Origin: Mesodorylaimus sp. YZB2_4
Lineage: Eukaryota; Nematoda; Enoplea; Dorylaimida; Dorylaimidae
NCBI GenBank assembly: GCA_030248295.1
Contig: JASANH010000148.1
Span: 1-64,000, forward strand
Direction: 5' to 3'
Length of the DNA stretch: 64,000 bases
Made by a program: the position numbers and the translations under genes. Under the pieces are notes generated by a model, which ran no database searches, was not told the origin of the DNA, and saw only the letters and a list, made by a program, of their open reading frames with translations. The number at the start of each line of letters is the position of its first letter. The stretch's first letter is position 1. This document shows, piece by piece, positions 11,396 to 22,700 of the stretch.

Positions 11396-12213
11396 AGAGT
11401 TTACGTAGTAAGGTTTTTCCTGCCAGTCTCTGTGCATCATTTCGAATCGCCCATTCTGGTCGTTTCAAAACATGCTGAGCCACTTCCTTCCAGTTCCTTA
11501 CAGTTTCGCTAAATCTTTTTGAGGAGATAGAGTTCTGCTTTCTCCTGTGCCAATAAAAGCATCCAGATAAGGGGCCATTTTGTTTGCATACAAATTTTAT
11601 GCAGGAATCTATTGCTCCGATGGCTCTTCCAGCGAAGCCTTACGTGAGGCCTCTGAGCCCTGCTCAGTGCTCAAAAACAGCAGACCTCGCAACAACTCTA
11701 GCCCTCTTGTGATGGCATGAATGCCAAGGTTCATGGCCGAATCGGATCAAATCGGCCATCGTGTGAAATGACTGTAATTTCTCTTTTCCAATCACAAACG
11801 CGTTCCCATTCCTTAAAGGCTGCTTTTATGATGATCATTTTCATTATTGGGGTGCCATTCGGCACAAACTTCTCATCACGGACCTACTTTACAAGCTCAT
11901 AAACTAAAGTATGCAGATCCATGCTGCCCATCAATGACACTACTGCCATAACTTTCAATTTTTTGTAATAGTTTTCCACCTAGAAACCTTCGTGTGACAG
12001 CAACTATGTCACAAATCTGAGTCATGCATGCTTTCTCTGGCCTCTAAAAAAGATGAGAAGCTCACCTGCAAGAGTCTAATTATGAGCAAAAAAATGGCAT
12101 CGGTACGAACACTGATCACATCACACTACAGAGTGGTCGAAGACAAATCGCCCAATTGTCAGCTGTTTGCCTGCAGTAGTTATCGCAGACACCACGGCTT
12201 AGAGAACAAAGTA

Positions 12214-12258
12214 CCATCCGAAACTTCAGATCGGAACCCAGTCAGAAGTTTCGGATGG
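12214..12258. repeat. Perfect 14-bp inverted repeat (hairpin)
   Basis: ccatccgaaacttc and its exact reverse complement gaagtttcggatgg are separated by 17 bases. No gene is nearby. It may be the core of a small foldback element. Confidence 0.6.
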
Positions 12259-12610
12259 TTATTCTTTGGGTTACACAGAATCTCGAGATTTTGTGCTGTT
12301 CCTGCCAGAGAATTGTTCTAAAATAAGTCTCCCGGTCTCATCAGAGCACAGAATCGTTCTCGCTTGAGAATTTTTCTTGGAGCGGGGACTAGGGTCTATT
12401 CTCATGAGAATTGTTCTTGGTCAACTTTCGCGAAAATACAGTAAAGGGCAGGTCGCACTAGAACTTAGATTTGCTGTCTACCTCAAGTGCGACCGCAAGA
12501 AATAAACGAAAAGTAGGTTCCGAATTATTCTCAACCCTTGTGCGACCGCGGCCGGCACAGTGCAAGTGAGGATGGCGGAACTGGGTGATGGCGCAGTTGG
12601 GAAATGGCGT

Positions 12611-12649
12611 TCATGTTCATGTTTTACCACATCACCAAACGCTTATGCA
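12611..12649 (+). repeat. Fragment of the dispersed repeat found in gypsy RT
   Basis: It is nearly identical to 476-514 (tgttttaccacatcacc and acgcttatgc) and then diverges. Confidence 0.6.
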
Positions 12650-15009
12650 CAACTGCGCATGGCGCAATCGGCCTACACCCTACATGTCGACCGCAGCCAA
12701 GGGGAGGAGGGTGTTGGCAAAACGTGGTCGGCTGCGGTTGGGGTGGGGGAGAGGTAACGACAAACGGATGGATAATCGGGAAACTTTCCTCGAGCAACAG
12801 TCGGGAATGACCCTCCCAGTCAGTATGCCCTCGTGTGGAGGTGCTCCTAGAGAAGACGCACGGAGAGAAGCTGCCGTGAGAGCTGGTCACCTCATAGCTT
12901 AGCTTATCATGACTGCTGGCCAGCTCCTCACAAAACTTTTAGTAGGATTAGTAAAACAAGATGATTCACCCAGTGTTATGGTAATATGAAAAAGACTTAC
13001 AATGTAGACAGTGCTTGACCCTTGGCTTTCCTTTTTGAACAAAGCAGCCTTCTACTCAAGCTTTTAGTTAGCTCAGAAATTCGAGAGTTATGAAGCAGTC
13101 CACTCAGTAATCTGACTCAGTCAAGGGCAGGCAATAAGAAGGTCGTGGAAATTCAAGAATTTCCAGGAACGGAGACGCTTTTGCTTCTCTCTGAGACCCA
13201 CGCCCGGGCTCACGTCAGAAATAAGATTCTACATATGACATACTGGTTGTATGACGACACTTATCTGATGCATCTGCAGGTCAGATTGATCCAGGAAAGC
13301 CTCGCAATATTTCATTCGTGCCATCTCTCCACTCTGGTGATCTGCACAGTAAAATGTCGTCATTAGGGATAGACCAGGATCAGGGCAATACCGATCGGGA
13401 TTGGGATTTTTTGCATCTTTCCGGCTCTTACGCACCTACGAGCCTACTGTATTTTCCTCACTAAAGCACACTTTTTAGGCATCCAGGTTTTTTTAACTTT
13501 TCCTCAGGTGATTTTCAAATTATATACTCGCACAAGCTGAAATTGATCAGTACATTTGCAGTCTTGATATGTCCAGCAAAGTAAGCCTTGGTGTTGCCTC
13601 TTCATAGCTACTGTTGTCAGCCTCTGAACTGTCGTATCCTCGAACGATGACTGAGTCAATATTTTCTGCTTTCTCTGGCAAGATATGATGCGATGGATCA
13701 GAGTGTACCTAGCGTGCGTAGGCCTATATATTGTATGTGCATAACCCTGGTGCCTCAATGTCGGGATCCCGACCTATCCCTAGTCGCCATCCGCAAAAAA
13801 TTTTATCCACAAACTTGCTGAAATTAGTCAAGTCAATCAAGTATCAAATTTTTGAATCACGAAAACTTTTCCTCAGCATGGTATAAAACAGAGATAATGA
13901 TCGCTCCTGCTGTATACCTCTTTGGACGTGCGGATATTCTCACTCCATACCTACATGGCAAAAGTTTGTGGCAGTACCTACGATTCAGAACACCCTACTT
14001 GGCACAGCCAAATAAACCATGTATGCAGTATCTCCTTCGGCCAGTTACAGTTTTAGTGTTCCAAAAAGATACAGTTTACTCCCGCACTTCAGCCCAGTGT
14101 TAATCCAAATAGAAGACGGAACAAGATTGGGAAGTCGGCCTGTCCACCCAGACAAGCTCGGCCGTAGCCAACCTCCGCCCCAGACTTGGGCGAAGGCTGT
14201 GGAAAGGAGGGGCGGCATGCGAGCTACCTGGTGAGACAAGGGGTGTATCCACAAAGTGTTTTTGAAATTTTTGCAAAAGGTCAATTTGAGTCAGTATCAA
14301 TGTCAAAATTAAGCATTTTTGCCCTGTAAAAGTCAAAGTCAAAAAAGTTTTTAGCCCCCTGTCAAAGTCAAGGTCAAAGACAAAGACAAATTGAAAAACC
14401 AACGTCATTTGCAACACTAGTACCAATGTCAGGGAAATAAAACCTCCCCTTTTGACTGCATGTTGTACTGGCTATAGTGAAAGTAGTAACATTGTTTAGC
14501 GAACGTAAGTTCAGCTTTTTATGTCATAAGCTTGGCCGGCAGGAATGCCTCATTAGCTGGCAACGTACCGTTTTTTAGCACCCAAAATGCTTCCCAGGGA
14601 GGATACTCGTCCAAAGTCATCTCACAAGTCAGCCTTTGTCAGACGCATCACACGTTTTCCACGCAGAGGGGATTGCCGATAGGACTTGCTTGTGTCGAAA
14701 AGGGGTCAATTGGCCGTCGACCAGATGAATTGGCTCTCGCCAGGACCAGGGCGTCACCTGGTCTAGCGAAGCCATATATGGTAGACACTCCAGCCATCGA
14801 TAAGGATAAACCTATTATTACACACTAATTCAAGGACCACCGCACTGGCGAGTCAACCTCCCGAATGGGTGAATTACGGACCCAGCGATAGGCATTTAGG
14901 ACCTTGGTGTAGAAACCAGGAGGCGTGATGCCCAGCTTTTTAATGTCGGAATTGCATTGCAGCAGATACGGGTATACCACCCCCAAGCGCCCAATAATTT
15001 CTGTGTCCC

Positions 15010-15090
15010 TTATTAGCCCTCGAGTGCGCTGTATGGTTCTTGGCTGGATAAAATATGACACGACAATTGGTCGCTCCAAAAGCGAGTTTT
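15010..15090 (+). mobile_element. Headless copy of the SINE at 38618
   Basis: It contains agccctcgagtgcgctgtat, ggttcttggctgg and aatatgacacgacaattgg, paralleling 38725-38790. No A/B box region is recognised upstream. Confidence 0.6.
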
Positions 15091-16744
15091 GTCCAAAGAG
15101 CAGCAGGATCGCGATGGAGCTGCTTTAACCAACAGTCGAAGGCTGACGAGCGTCACAGCAATATCCGACGCCTTCATGCCCCAGCAGTTACTTGTTGAAT
15201 CAGGACATCGGATCGAATTTATGGCCTACCCCCACCCCATAGGAAACTCCTGATAAGCCTCGTTGGCTTCTAGCATGCCCTCAGTGGCAGAAACAGCCAT
15301 CAAAGTGACCGCCTTTAGCGAGCGCAGCAGCCGCCAAGGATCTTGCCAAATATGATCAACGCCAAGATTACCACGGTTTGGACATTTTCGTGATGTGTCT
15401 AATTTTGTCAGGGAAATTGCATTTTCAGATTGCATCAGAATCGTAAGCAAAGGCGATTCCCATAATTAAATGCGATGCCTTGAGGAGGGTCCAACTCATT
15501 ACAGTGCGGGCTATGACCCAAGCATTCTGATTTAACCTTAGTCTTCAACCTACCAACCCTACCAAAGTCTTCAACGATTTCCAAGGCTGCCTCAGCTGAC
15601 CGTATATCTGGAGGAGCCTAAGTTGTGTAGGCGGCAAACTGCCAGGTCAGGTGTTTCACCCCATGCAAGGAGATGCCATGCACAGCAGAATGTCCCTATG
15701 CCAGATAGTCGATGGCGAAAATGGACAGCCTCGGCGAATACTACGGCCGACAGGGAGAGAGAACAGGCCAATCCGACCATTGAGCATCAGTTTCACGTTT
15801 CCCCCTTTTTGAAATGGAATTTTCGAATAATGACTCATTGACATTGAATTGTACTGTGCTTTATTCTGTCCGTTTTTTCTTCCTTCCAGTGCTTGAGTGC
15901 AGTCTGACTGCTTCTCTTAAAGCAAAGGATTGCGCTCTTGTTGGTGAGGTTGCGAGAAAGAGAGGGAGAGCAAATTTTGAAATCCGCAAACGCCTTATGC
16001 ACTTCGAGTACATGTTTCAGAATTCGACCCCGTACTGATCATATATTCACTGGGACCATCCATGAAGCACATCCACTCTACCCGGAAGGGTGGTGGGGGA
16101 GGGGGAGGAAAACTTGGAGAGAAGTGGATGGGGGAGGGGAGGCTGGCGCCAAGTGTAGTCCACTTCTAAAAATTGGCGTAAGATGTCTCGAAAAAATGGA
16201 AAAATTATCAGTAGTAAATACCAGTATAAAATTCCTCATCGGATGACGCAAATCGATATTATTTCAGTTCAAACATTTTTTATCTTTTAGCTTCTCTTTT
16301 TCTGAAGATAAAACGATTTTTGCGTCCAGTGATTTCGTCGCTTGAATCAGACAGGCACCTGATTTGAGCTTAGCCGTAGTAGGCGTGTGAGATGAGGTAG
16401 ACTGGGCATGCTCTGACTGATTGTGAGGGGGCTTCGCTAACTGCGGCTGAAAGATGAATTCGATGGGCTGGCGTTCCTAGCTGGGGGAAATCCGATTATT
16501 GTTCCCCACTCGCCATGGTCCATTGGCGCCAGGTTTACATCTTTTTGTTTTCATCATTTAAATGCCAGAGAAAATGCTGAACAGGTCAGTATCGACCAGT
16601 CCGATCCTCGGCGCAGATCTCGATGGCTTATCTGTCGAGGAAATGAGATTAGAATGAAGTGACGTATTTGGCGCAGCATCCTCACAGCCTGCCTTTTCTT
16701 CGTTGTCATTGTCTGAGACAACTCCAAAAACCTAGAGAACTATA

Positions 16745-16890
16745 GTCTTTTTAATCTTTCTGTGGCCGCCACCAGCCAGTTGGGCCATGGCTTGCTGGCG
16801 CCAGGCCGTTGGCTGCATACACAGACCAGGAGAATCAGAACTGGCGAGGCCATGGAACCTGCGCATCTTTATGCTAGGGCCGCGTGAAAT
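16745..16890 (-). repeat. Inverted partner of 19030-19240
   Basis: Read on the minus strand it carries gatgcgcaggttccatgg, acggcctggcgcca and the ccacagaaag end, in the same order and spacing as 19110-19225 on the plus strand. It is a dispersed repeat in opposite orientation about 2.3 kb apart; no coding sense. Confidence 0.6.
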
Positions 16891-17880
16891 CTAAAATGCC
16901 GTACCACATATGTAGCATAAAAAGTCGTCAAATTAAAGATGGGATAGCAGTCTACAATGTTTTTTAAAGAGGGAGATTCTTCAGATATGAATCAAACCAA
17001 TTTATCCAAAGAGAAGTGACAAGCAAAAAACTGGAGCTGCAGACGCCATTCCACGATAGAAGCCCGCTAATGAGTGGACTTCTTATCGCCATTCCTCAGA
17101 AAGAGCTGTACACAATACATGCAGAGTACAATAGCGGTGATTATTTGGTCGAGCTGGAGCACGAATTACAGGCACTAATTAATGAAGATGTAGCCAGGGC
17201 CTGGTTTCTCGGAAGTCGGGATTAACTTTTGGATAATCTGGCATTAACTTTGCAATCTGTTGTGGTTGTAATTGACTGCGTTCGGTGACCGGAGGTACCT
17301 TATCCACGATGAGCCCTCATCATCGGGCTCTGTCACAGCTTTTACCTGATCAGGTGCAAGCAATTTTAAATCTCGCAGTCACGCGCATGAAGAAGCGCCC
17401 TGGTCAAGCCATCGTGCCCAAAGGATTTACTTGGAAGTCGTTGGTGACCTTTTTTGCTCTCTCTGAGGTGAGGAGGCTGCATGACCTCGTCTCTGTTCTT
17501 AATTTGATCATGCCTCAATGGTTTTACAGTTCAGTAGCGTGCTAGGCGTTGTTGGTGCTATCGAAGGCCGTCTGGCACCGAAGCCAGCATTCAGAAATGT
17601 GTAAAGTTGCAAAGTGAGCGTGTTCTTGGAGTTGATGAAGTCAGGGATGAAAAGGATGATGAGGACAGTCGGACTGTGGTTACCAGCGAATCTGAGGGCA
17701 CCGCTGCAAAGGCTCGTGCTGGTACGCGCGTCAACCTTCTAAGCGGGGCCCGGTGGTTGAGCCAGGCCATCTGATTAACTTTTTTTCTCCGCGGACTGGA
17801 AAGCAGAGTCGTGCACATTTGTCGCGCAATCAAGCTATTAGGTTGAAAGCTTGCAAAACCAAGTGGATGAATAAGGGAGA

Positions 17881-18048
17881 GTGTAACCGAGCCTGGCAGG
17901 CGTAAGAGGAAGGTTGCCGGGACGGGAGCTCCGACTGGTGCGGGCAAGTCTTGCGGCTGAAACATCGACCTGACGGGTTGTTTGTTCCCCAGCCAGGGTA
18001 GGGTTTCTATGACTCTCTCCCACTCGCCATGTCCTACCAGGAGTGGTT
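17881..18048 (+). mobile_element. TGTAACC-ended MITE copy, diverged
   Basis: It has gtgtaaccgagcctggcagg at the left, gcggctgaaacatcgacc in the middle and cactcgccatgtcctaccag with gttac at the right. It matches the 10443 copy in order and spacing with many substitutions. Confidence 0.65.
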
Positions 18049-18360
18049 ACGCTAGCCTCGTTTGCCTTGACCCCATAAGAGACCACCGATAGCTTGAAAA
18101 TGTGCAAAAGTAGCTCAAGTACGTAGCTTATCGCCGTTTAACATATTTTTCGCAAGCACTATGTGAAAAAGGTTGATTTTGACGAAAAATCGTAACAGGA
18201 ATGGTGATCGTAATTCTGCAATGGAATACTGACTTGATCAAATGCACACTCATGTGATCGAATAAATTGAGTATGCACCAAATAACCAAGTGAAAACATC
18301 GACCAGTGGCGAATTTCGATCAGCGATAAGTCAAGTTAGGTTTAATGTGGAACTTTCCCG

Positions 18361-18456
18361 TTCATTTTCATGTCTTACCTCATCACCAAACGGTTATGCG
18401 CACTCGAGGGTGAAGGAAAACATTTCACAGAAAATAATTCACCGGCCCGCGAGTCA
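18361..18456 (+). repeat. Diverged copy of the dispersed repeat found in gypsy RT
   Basis: It shares cgcactcgagggtgaagg and caccggcccgcgagtc with 510-572 at matching spacing, showing that the family is older than the RT insertion or has several subtypes. Confidence 0.65.
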
Positions 18457-19029
18457 AAAATTCACATATGCATGAAAGGAGACATCTCTGAAACCTTGTC
18501 CCTAACTCATTATCCCCATACAAATCATGACTGACGCGCTGTGCAAGTCCAGCAAAGCATGTCACGGCAACTGACCTCACACCTGATAGCACCCACAACA
18601 GAGATGAGCTCTCTCATAACCTGATCGAACACTAGCCCATCGATTTGACTCCAATCGCAAGGGCTATGAAGCTTTGGCGGAGATATCGCTTTTGATTAGA
18701 GTATTTCGCAGTCTACGAAACGAAAATTCGGGCCATGCAGTATTGGCCCCACACTGTATCACTGCTTTTCCAAGTCAACGGAAACGCTTCGACTGTATTA
18801 GACGAATCAAGCAAGTATAAAAAGGGGCTACATGATAGACTACGATTGTGAGATTTGCCAGTGCGACTTTGAGTGACCCCAGGGAGATTAGAGCAAGTGC
18901 TTCGATCGTGTGTATTGGACGATGGACAAGAGGGACGAACGAAGGAATGTTTCATGGCAGTTTGCCTGATAAAACAGAATCTTATTACGAAGAAATAAAA
19001 TATATACTGTAAATTGGCTAAACGGCAGG

Positions 19030-19240
19030 TACCACATTTTAGTGCTCTTTGAACAATTTCCTCGGAGTAGCTACCAGGCGACTGGAAAATAACACGAGTA
19101 GTTCCTAGCATGAAGATGCGCAGGTTCCATGACCTCGTCGTTTCTCGACTGTTCATTCGCCAGGTTCAATGCAGCTGACGGCCTGGCGCCACGGCCCGAC
19201 TGGCTGCCAGCAACCACAGAAAGATTGGAAAGACCATGGC
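19030..19240 (+). repeat. Inverted partner of 16745-16890
   Basis: It contains gatgcgcaggttccatga, acggcctggcgccac and ccacagaaagattgg. It matches the reverse complement of 16745-16890 with scattered changes. Confidence 0.6.
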
Positions 19241-19732
19241 TTGCACCTAAAGCGGGATTCGACGCCAGTTTGGGAGAAAAACTATGATCTCTCAGTAGCA
19301 TGTATGGATGGTATGGTAGACATTATTTTCGGCCAGAAACAGTGCCAAAAATTTTAGCTGCCAAATCCGCTGATCCAGCAGTCCGATATTGGATTCAGCT
19401 GATCGATTGATGCTGGGAGCGATGCTTTTTCAGATTACATAATTGCTGTTGGGGGGGGGGGTCCGCTGAAGTGGACATCAAGTTTTATGGGGGGTCAAGG
19501 CAAAACTCGTTTTTGGTGGACATCCTGGTGGGTGCCCCACTTCAAACACGATCACGATTTTTAGACCAAATGAAACCAATGTGGGTTTCGCTAAAAAGCA
19601 GAGCACGTTTTTGGGCTTTCTGTCGAACTTCTTTGGTCAGAGATTTACGATCAGTACAGAAAACGAGCATGCGAGATTTGCATCAGATTAGTTCACGAGT
19701 TCACCAGCTTTGTCACCTTTCGCTCCCACGGA

Positions 19733-22700
19733 TCACATTTTCTTCGACGAGCTGGCGCGACGCACCGTTTCGTCCTTCTTCCCCACTTTCATCGACATCT
19801 TCGACATCCTGGACACCTTCCGCGGTTCCTTCTTCGACATCCTGGACACCTTCCTCGGCTCCTTCGACGACACTTCGGACGCTTTCAGCTGACTGCGGGT
19901 TTTTGGGACATGCGTAGACCATCCGGCATCCATGACTGACTCGGCATTGTCATCCTGGACGAACAGCAAGCCTCCAGCGACCTTCGGATCGAACAGTTTC
20001 TTGGTCGTGGCTTCGTCGTGTTTTTCAGCTCCGGCTGCAACAAAGCTCGCGTGGCTCAACCCTTTTAATATTTCTAGCCATCAGCTTACCACGCGACTCC
20101 ATGATCCAGTCGATCAGAGCCTTGATCAGGGTCACCATGGTGTGGATTTGCCGGACGATCTGCATTGGGTCCCCCAGAACACGCAGCGACATGGCTCCGC
20201 AGCGGTTCCTCATAACGTACTTCAAGAAGCCGATCGGGCTGGTCCTTCCCGTCTCAAGGTAGGCCTGAACGCTGATGAATGTGGTCAGGGCAGACACCGA
20301 GCGCTGCATACCAGCCGAGCAGTGGAAGGCCATTCCGGGCATGCCTTGCTCCAGTTGCTTCTTTTGCAGATCCAGCAGATGCATGATGCCCTTGAAGACA
20401 TCGATCGGGTTGTCTGGCACAGTGTGGTCGGGCCAGTTCTTCAGGTGCGCCACATTCGGCTAAAACAATAATCATGTACAGAAGTGAACACCGAAGGCAC
20501 TGAGTCTGCCTCTCGTACCGTGTAGACGTCTCCGATCTGCTTTCCATCAGCTCCGAACAGCTTCACGCTCAGCAGGTACGTGTCGCAGCCCTTCTGGTCG
20601 GGCAACACCGACATGGTCTTCACCTTGAAGTAGCGCTTGCCGCCTTGCTCCTTGATCTTTATGGTGGTGTTCTTTTTCAGCGACCAGTACGGATCGATCT
20701 TCCTCTTTTCCCCTTCCTTGAACATGCCCACGGCGACGATGGTGCCGATCTGAAAGCGAACCAAGAATGCAGGCTGAGGAGTCCAAACCTGAAATTCAAA
20801 CCTGACCTTCCTCTCGAAGTAGGCCAACCATTGCAGGAAGAACTGGTCCGGCACAGGGGCTTGGCTGAGCAGGACGGGGTAGCCCAAGAAGTCCATCAGG
20901 ACACTCATGTGGAGGGCGCGCTTCATAGGGTCGGCCGCATCGCTGATCTCGCACAAGTTGAACGTGTAGATGTACTGGGCGCCTCCAGCCGTGTAGCGAA
21001 CGTCTATCATCGGGATCGCGCCGCCCTTATTGATTTGCTCCTGTTCGTTGGCTTGGATCTCCTTGAACTTCTCATTGAGGTATTCTAGGGCGAGAGCTGG
21101 CTTATCTGCTAGCACGATCTGCAACGGTCGCGCCACCTCATCGTTCAGTTCGTCCCACGTCTTCTTTTCATCGCCGCTGGTGATGGCGAGCATGGCTGGA
21201 GCGCCCCTGGGAACTTTCTCCACGCTTAGCCTCGGGGTGTCTGCTTTAATTGACTTCACGGCGCTGGTCTTAACCGTCTTGTCAGTCTTTTGTTTGGCGT
21301 CTTTTCCTTGGCGACCTTTGCACTTCCACCAGATCAAGGCAGAGATGGACGTGATCACGAGAAGAGCGATGAGGATGATTATGACGATGAGTTGCCACAG
21401 AGCTAAGAATGATTGGCTCCGTCGACTGATCTGCTCCAGTCAGACTTTAACTGTTTCACTTACCAATGATCGGTTTCTTCTCGCCTTCAGTTCCAGTTCC
21501 AGGTGCAGTTTCAGTATGCACACCCTGTCCTGTCCCTTCGCTTTCTAAAATACAAAGAGGGCAGCCTGCCAAAACAAAAGCAGAATAGTAATGTTCACTT
21601 ACCCGTGGCGCCTAGAAAGGAAATACCCAGTTACTGAGAGATTTACGGGAAAATGAGCGTATTAAGCACTTACTTGTCGTTGGGATCTCGACATCGACTG
21701 TGCCTTCGAATGTCTCGCAGATGTCGTCTTCGGTCGGATTGATGGGGTCGCCATAGCAGAGCATGTACCTGACCTTGTGCTTGCCACTCTCAGTCGTCAC
21801 GAACGAGCCATCCTCGTTGAGCTAAAAGAGACTGGTGATCAGGGTCAGCATCTGAAATCGAGGCCAAACATTTACTGGTATTTCCTTCCCACTGGGCGTG
21901 ATGGCGACGCCTTTGATGTAGAAGCATTTTCCAGGCTTCGGATTCAGCCAGCATTCGACCCTGGCCTTGCCGTCCCCCAACGGCTCGACCTTGAACTCGA
22001 GGGTGCCACCTGAAAAAGAAACGTCAGAATTCTAGAAACTGTGTGGAAAAAAGAAAAGTACCGAAGAAGATGAGCTTGTTCTTGAGGAGAGTTTCAGCCG
22101 CAGTCGTGTCAGTGCCTTTGTTGGAGATGTTGCAGATCAGCTTGAAGACGTCGCTTTTCAGGAACATGTCGTCGTCGAAGTCGAAGTCGTTGTCTTTGCA
22201 TTTTTGTTCTTCGAAGTTGTATTTGGTTTTTGTTTCATTGGAGTCGATCAGCCAGCACTTGATCTTGCCATCCCTCACTTTCGAACCACCAGGACACCTG
22301 ACGTAGAATTTTTTGTCCGATTTGAAGACACGGAACGCGGCGTTGAACAGACGAGCGAGCTTGTTGTAGAAGATGTACGGGATGGAGTCACTGCCTGTAA
22401 AAAAGCACTAGAACTAGCATAGCACCAATCCGGAATAAAACTTACTGTCGCAGCCGCCAGTTTGTTCGGCCTTCGCCTTGTCGTAGTTGCCACTGGCCAT
22501 CGAGTCGCACAGCGTGGGGTCTTCGCCATCGCACATGAACTTGTTCCACCACAGGGGCTTCTGATGTTGTTGCGTGCACCACGCTTTCTTCATTCGGCCG
22601 CACCTTTCATCCACCGACCTGATGCAGAACGTCTTGTTGCATCCTGGGCGATTGGAGGCACCTAAAAAGCAGTCGTGAGCCAAAAAGCCAAAACAAAAAG

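Larger units (their letters stand above)
9850..19700. other. About 9.8 kb without a recognisable gene, rich in short repeats
   Basis: All open frames here are short and resemble no family I know. What can be seen is repeats: TGTAACC MITE copies near 10445 and 17881, (tcaaag)n-like stretches near 11190-11390 and 14285-14390, the dispersed repeat at 12611 and 18361, a perfect 14-bp hairpin at 12214-12258, and an inverted pair of about 140 bp at 16745-16890 and 19030-19240. Confidence 0.6.

Noticed and set aside
17591-17965. 124-codon minus-strand frame
   Set aside because: It overlaps a MITE copy and is Ser/Arg/Thr-rich without features of a real protein.
19710-19917. Plus-strand frames with FDILDTF repeats
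   Set aside because: They are the antisense of the repetitive basic tail of the receptor phosphatase.
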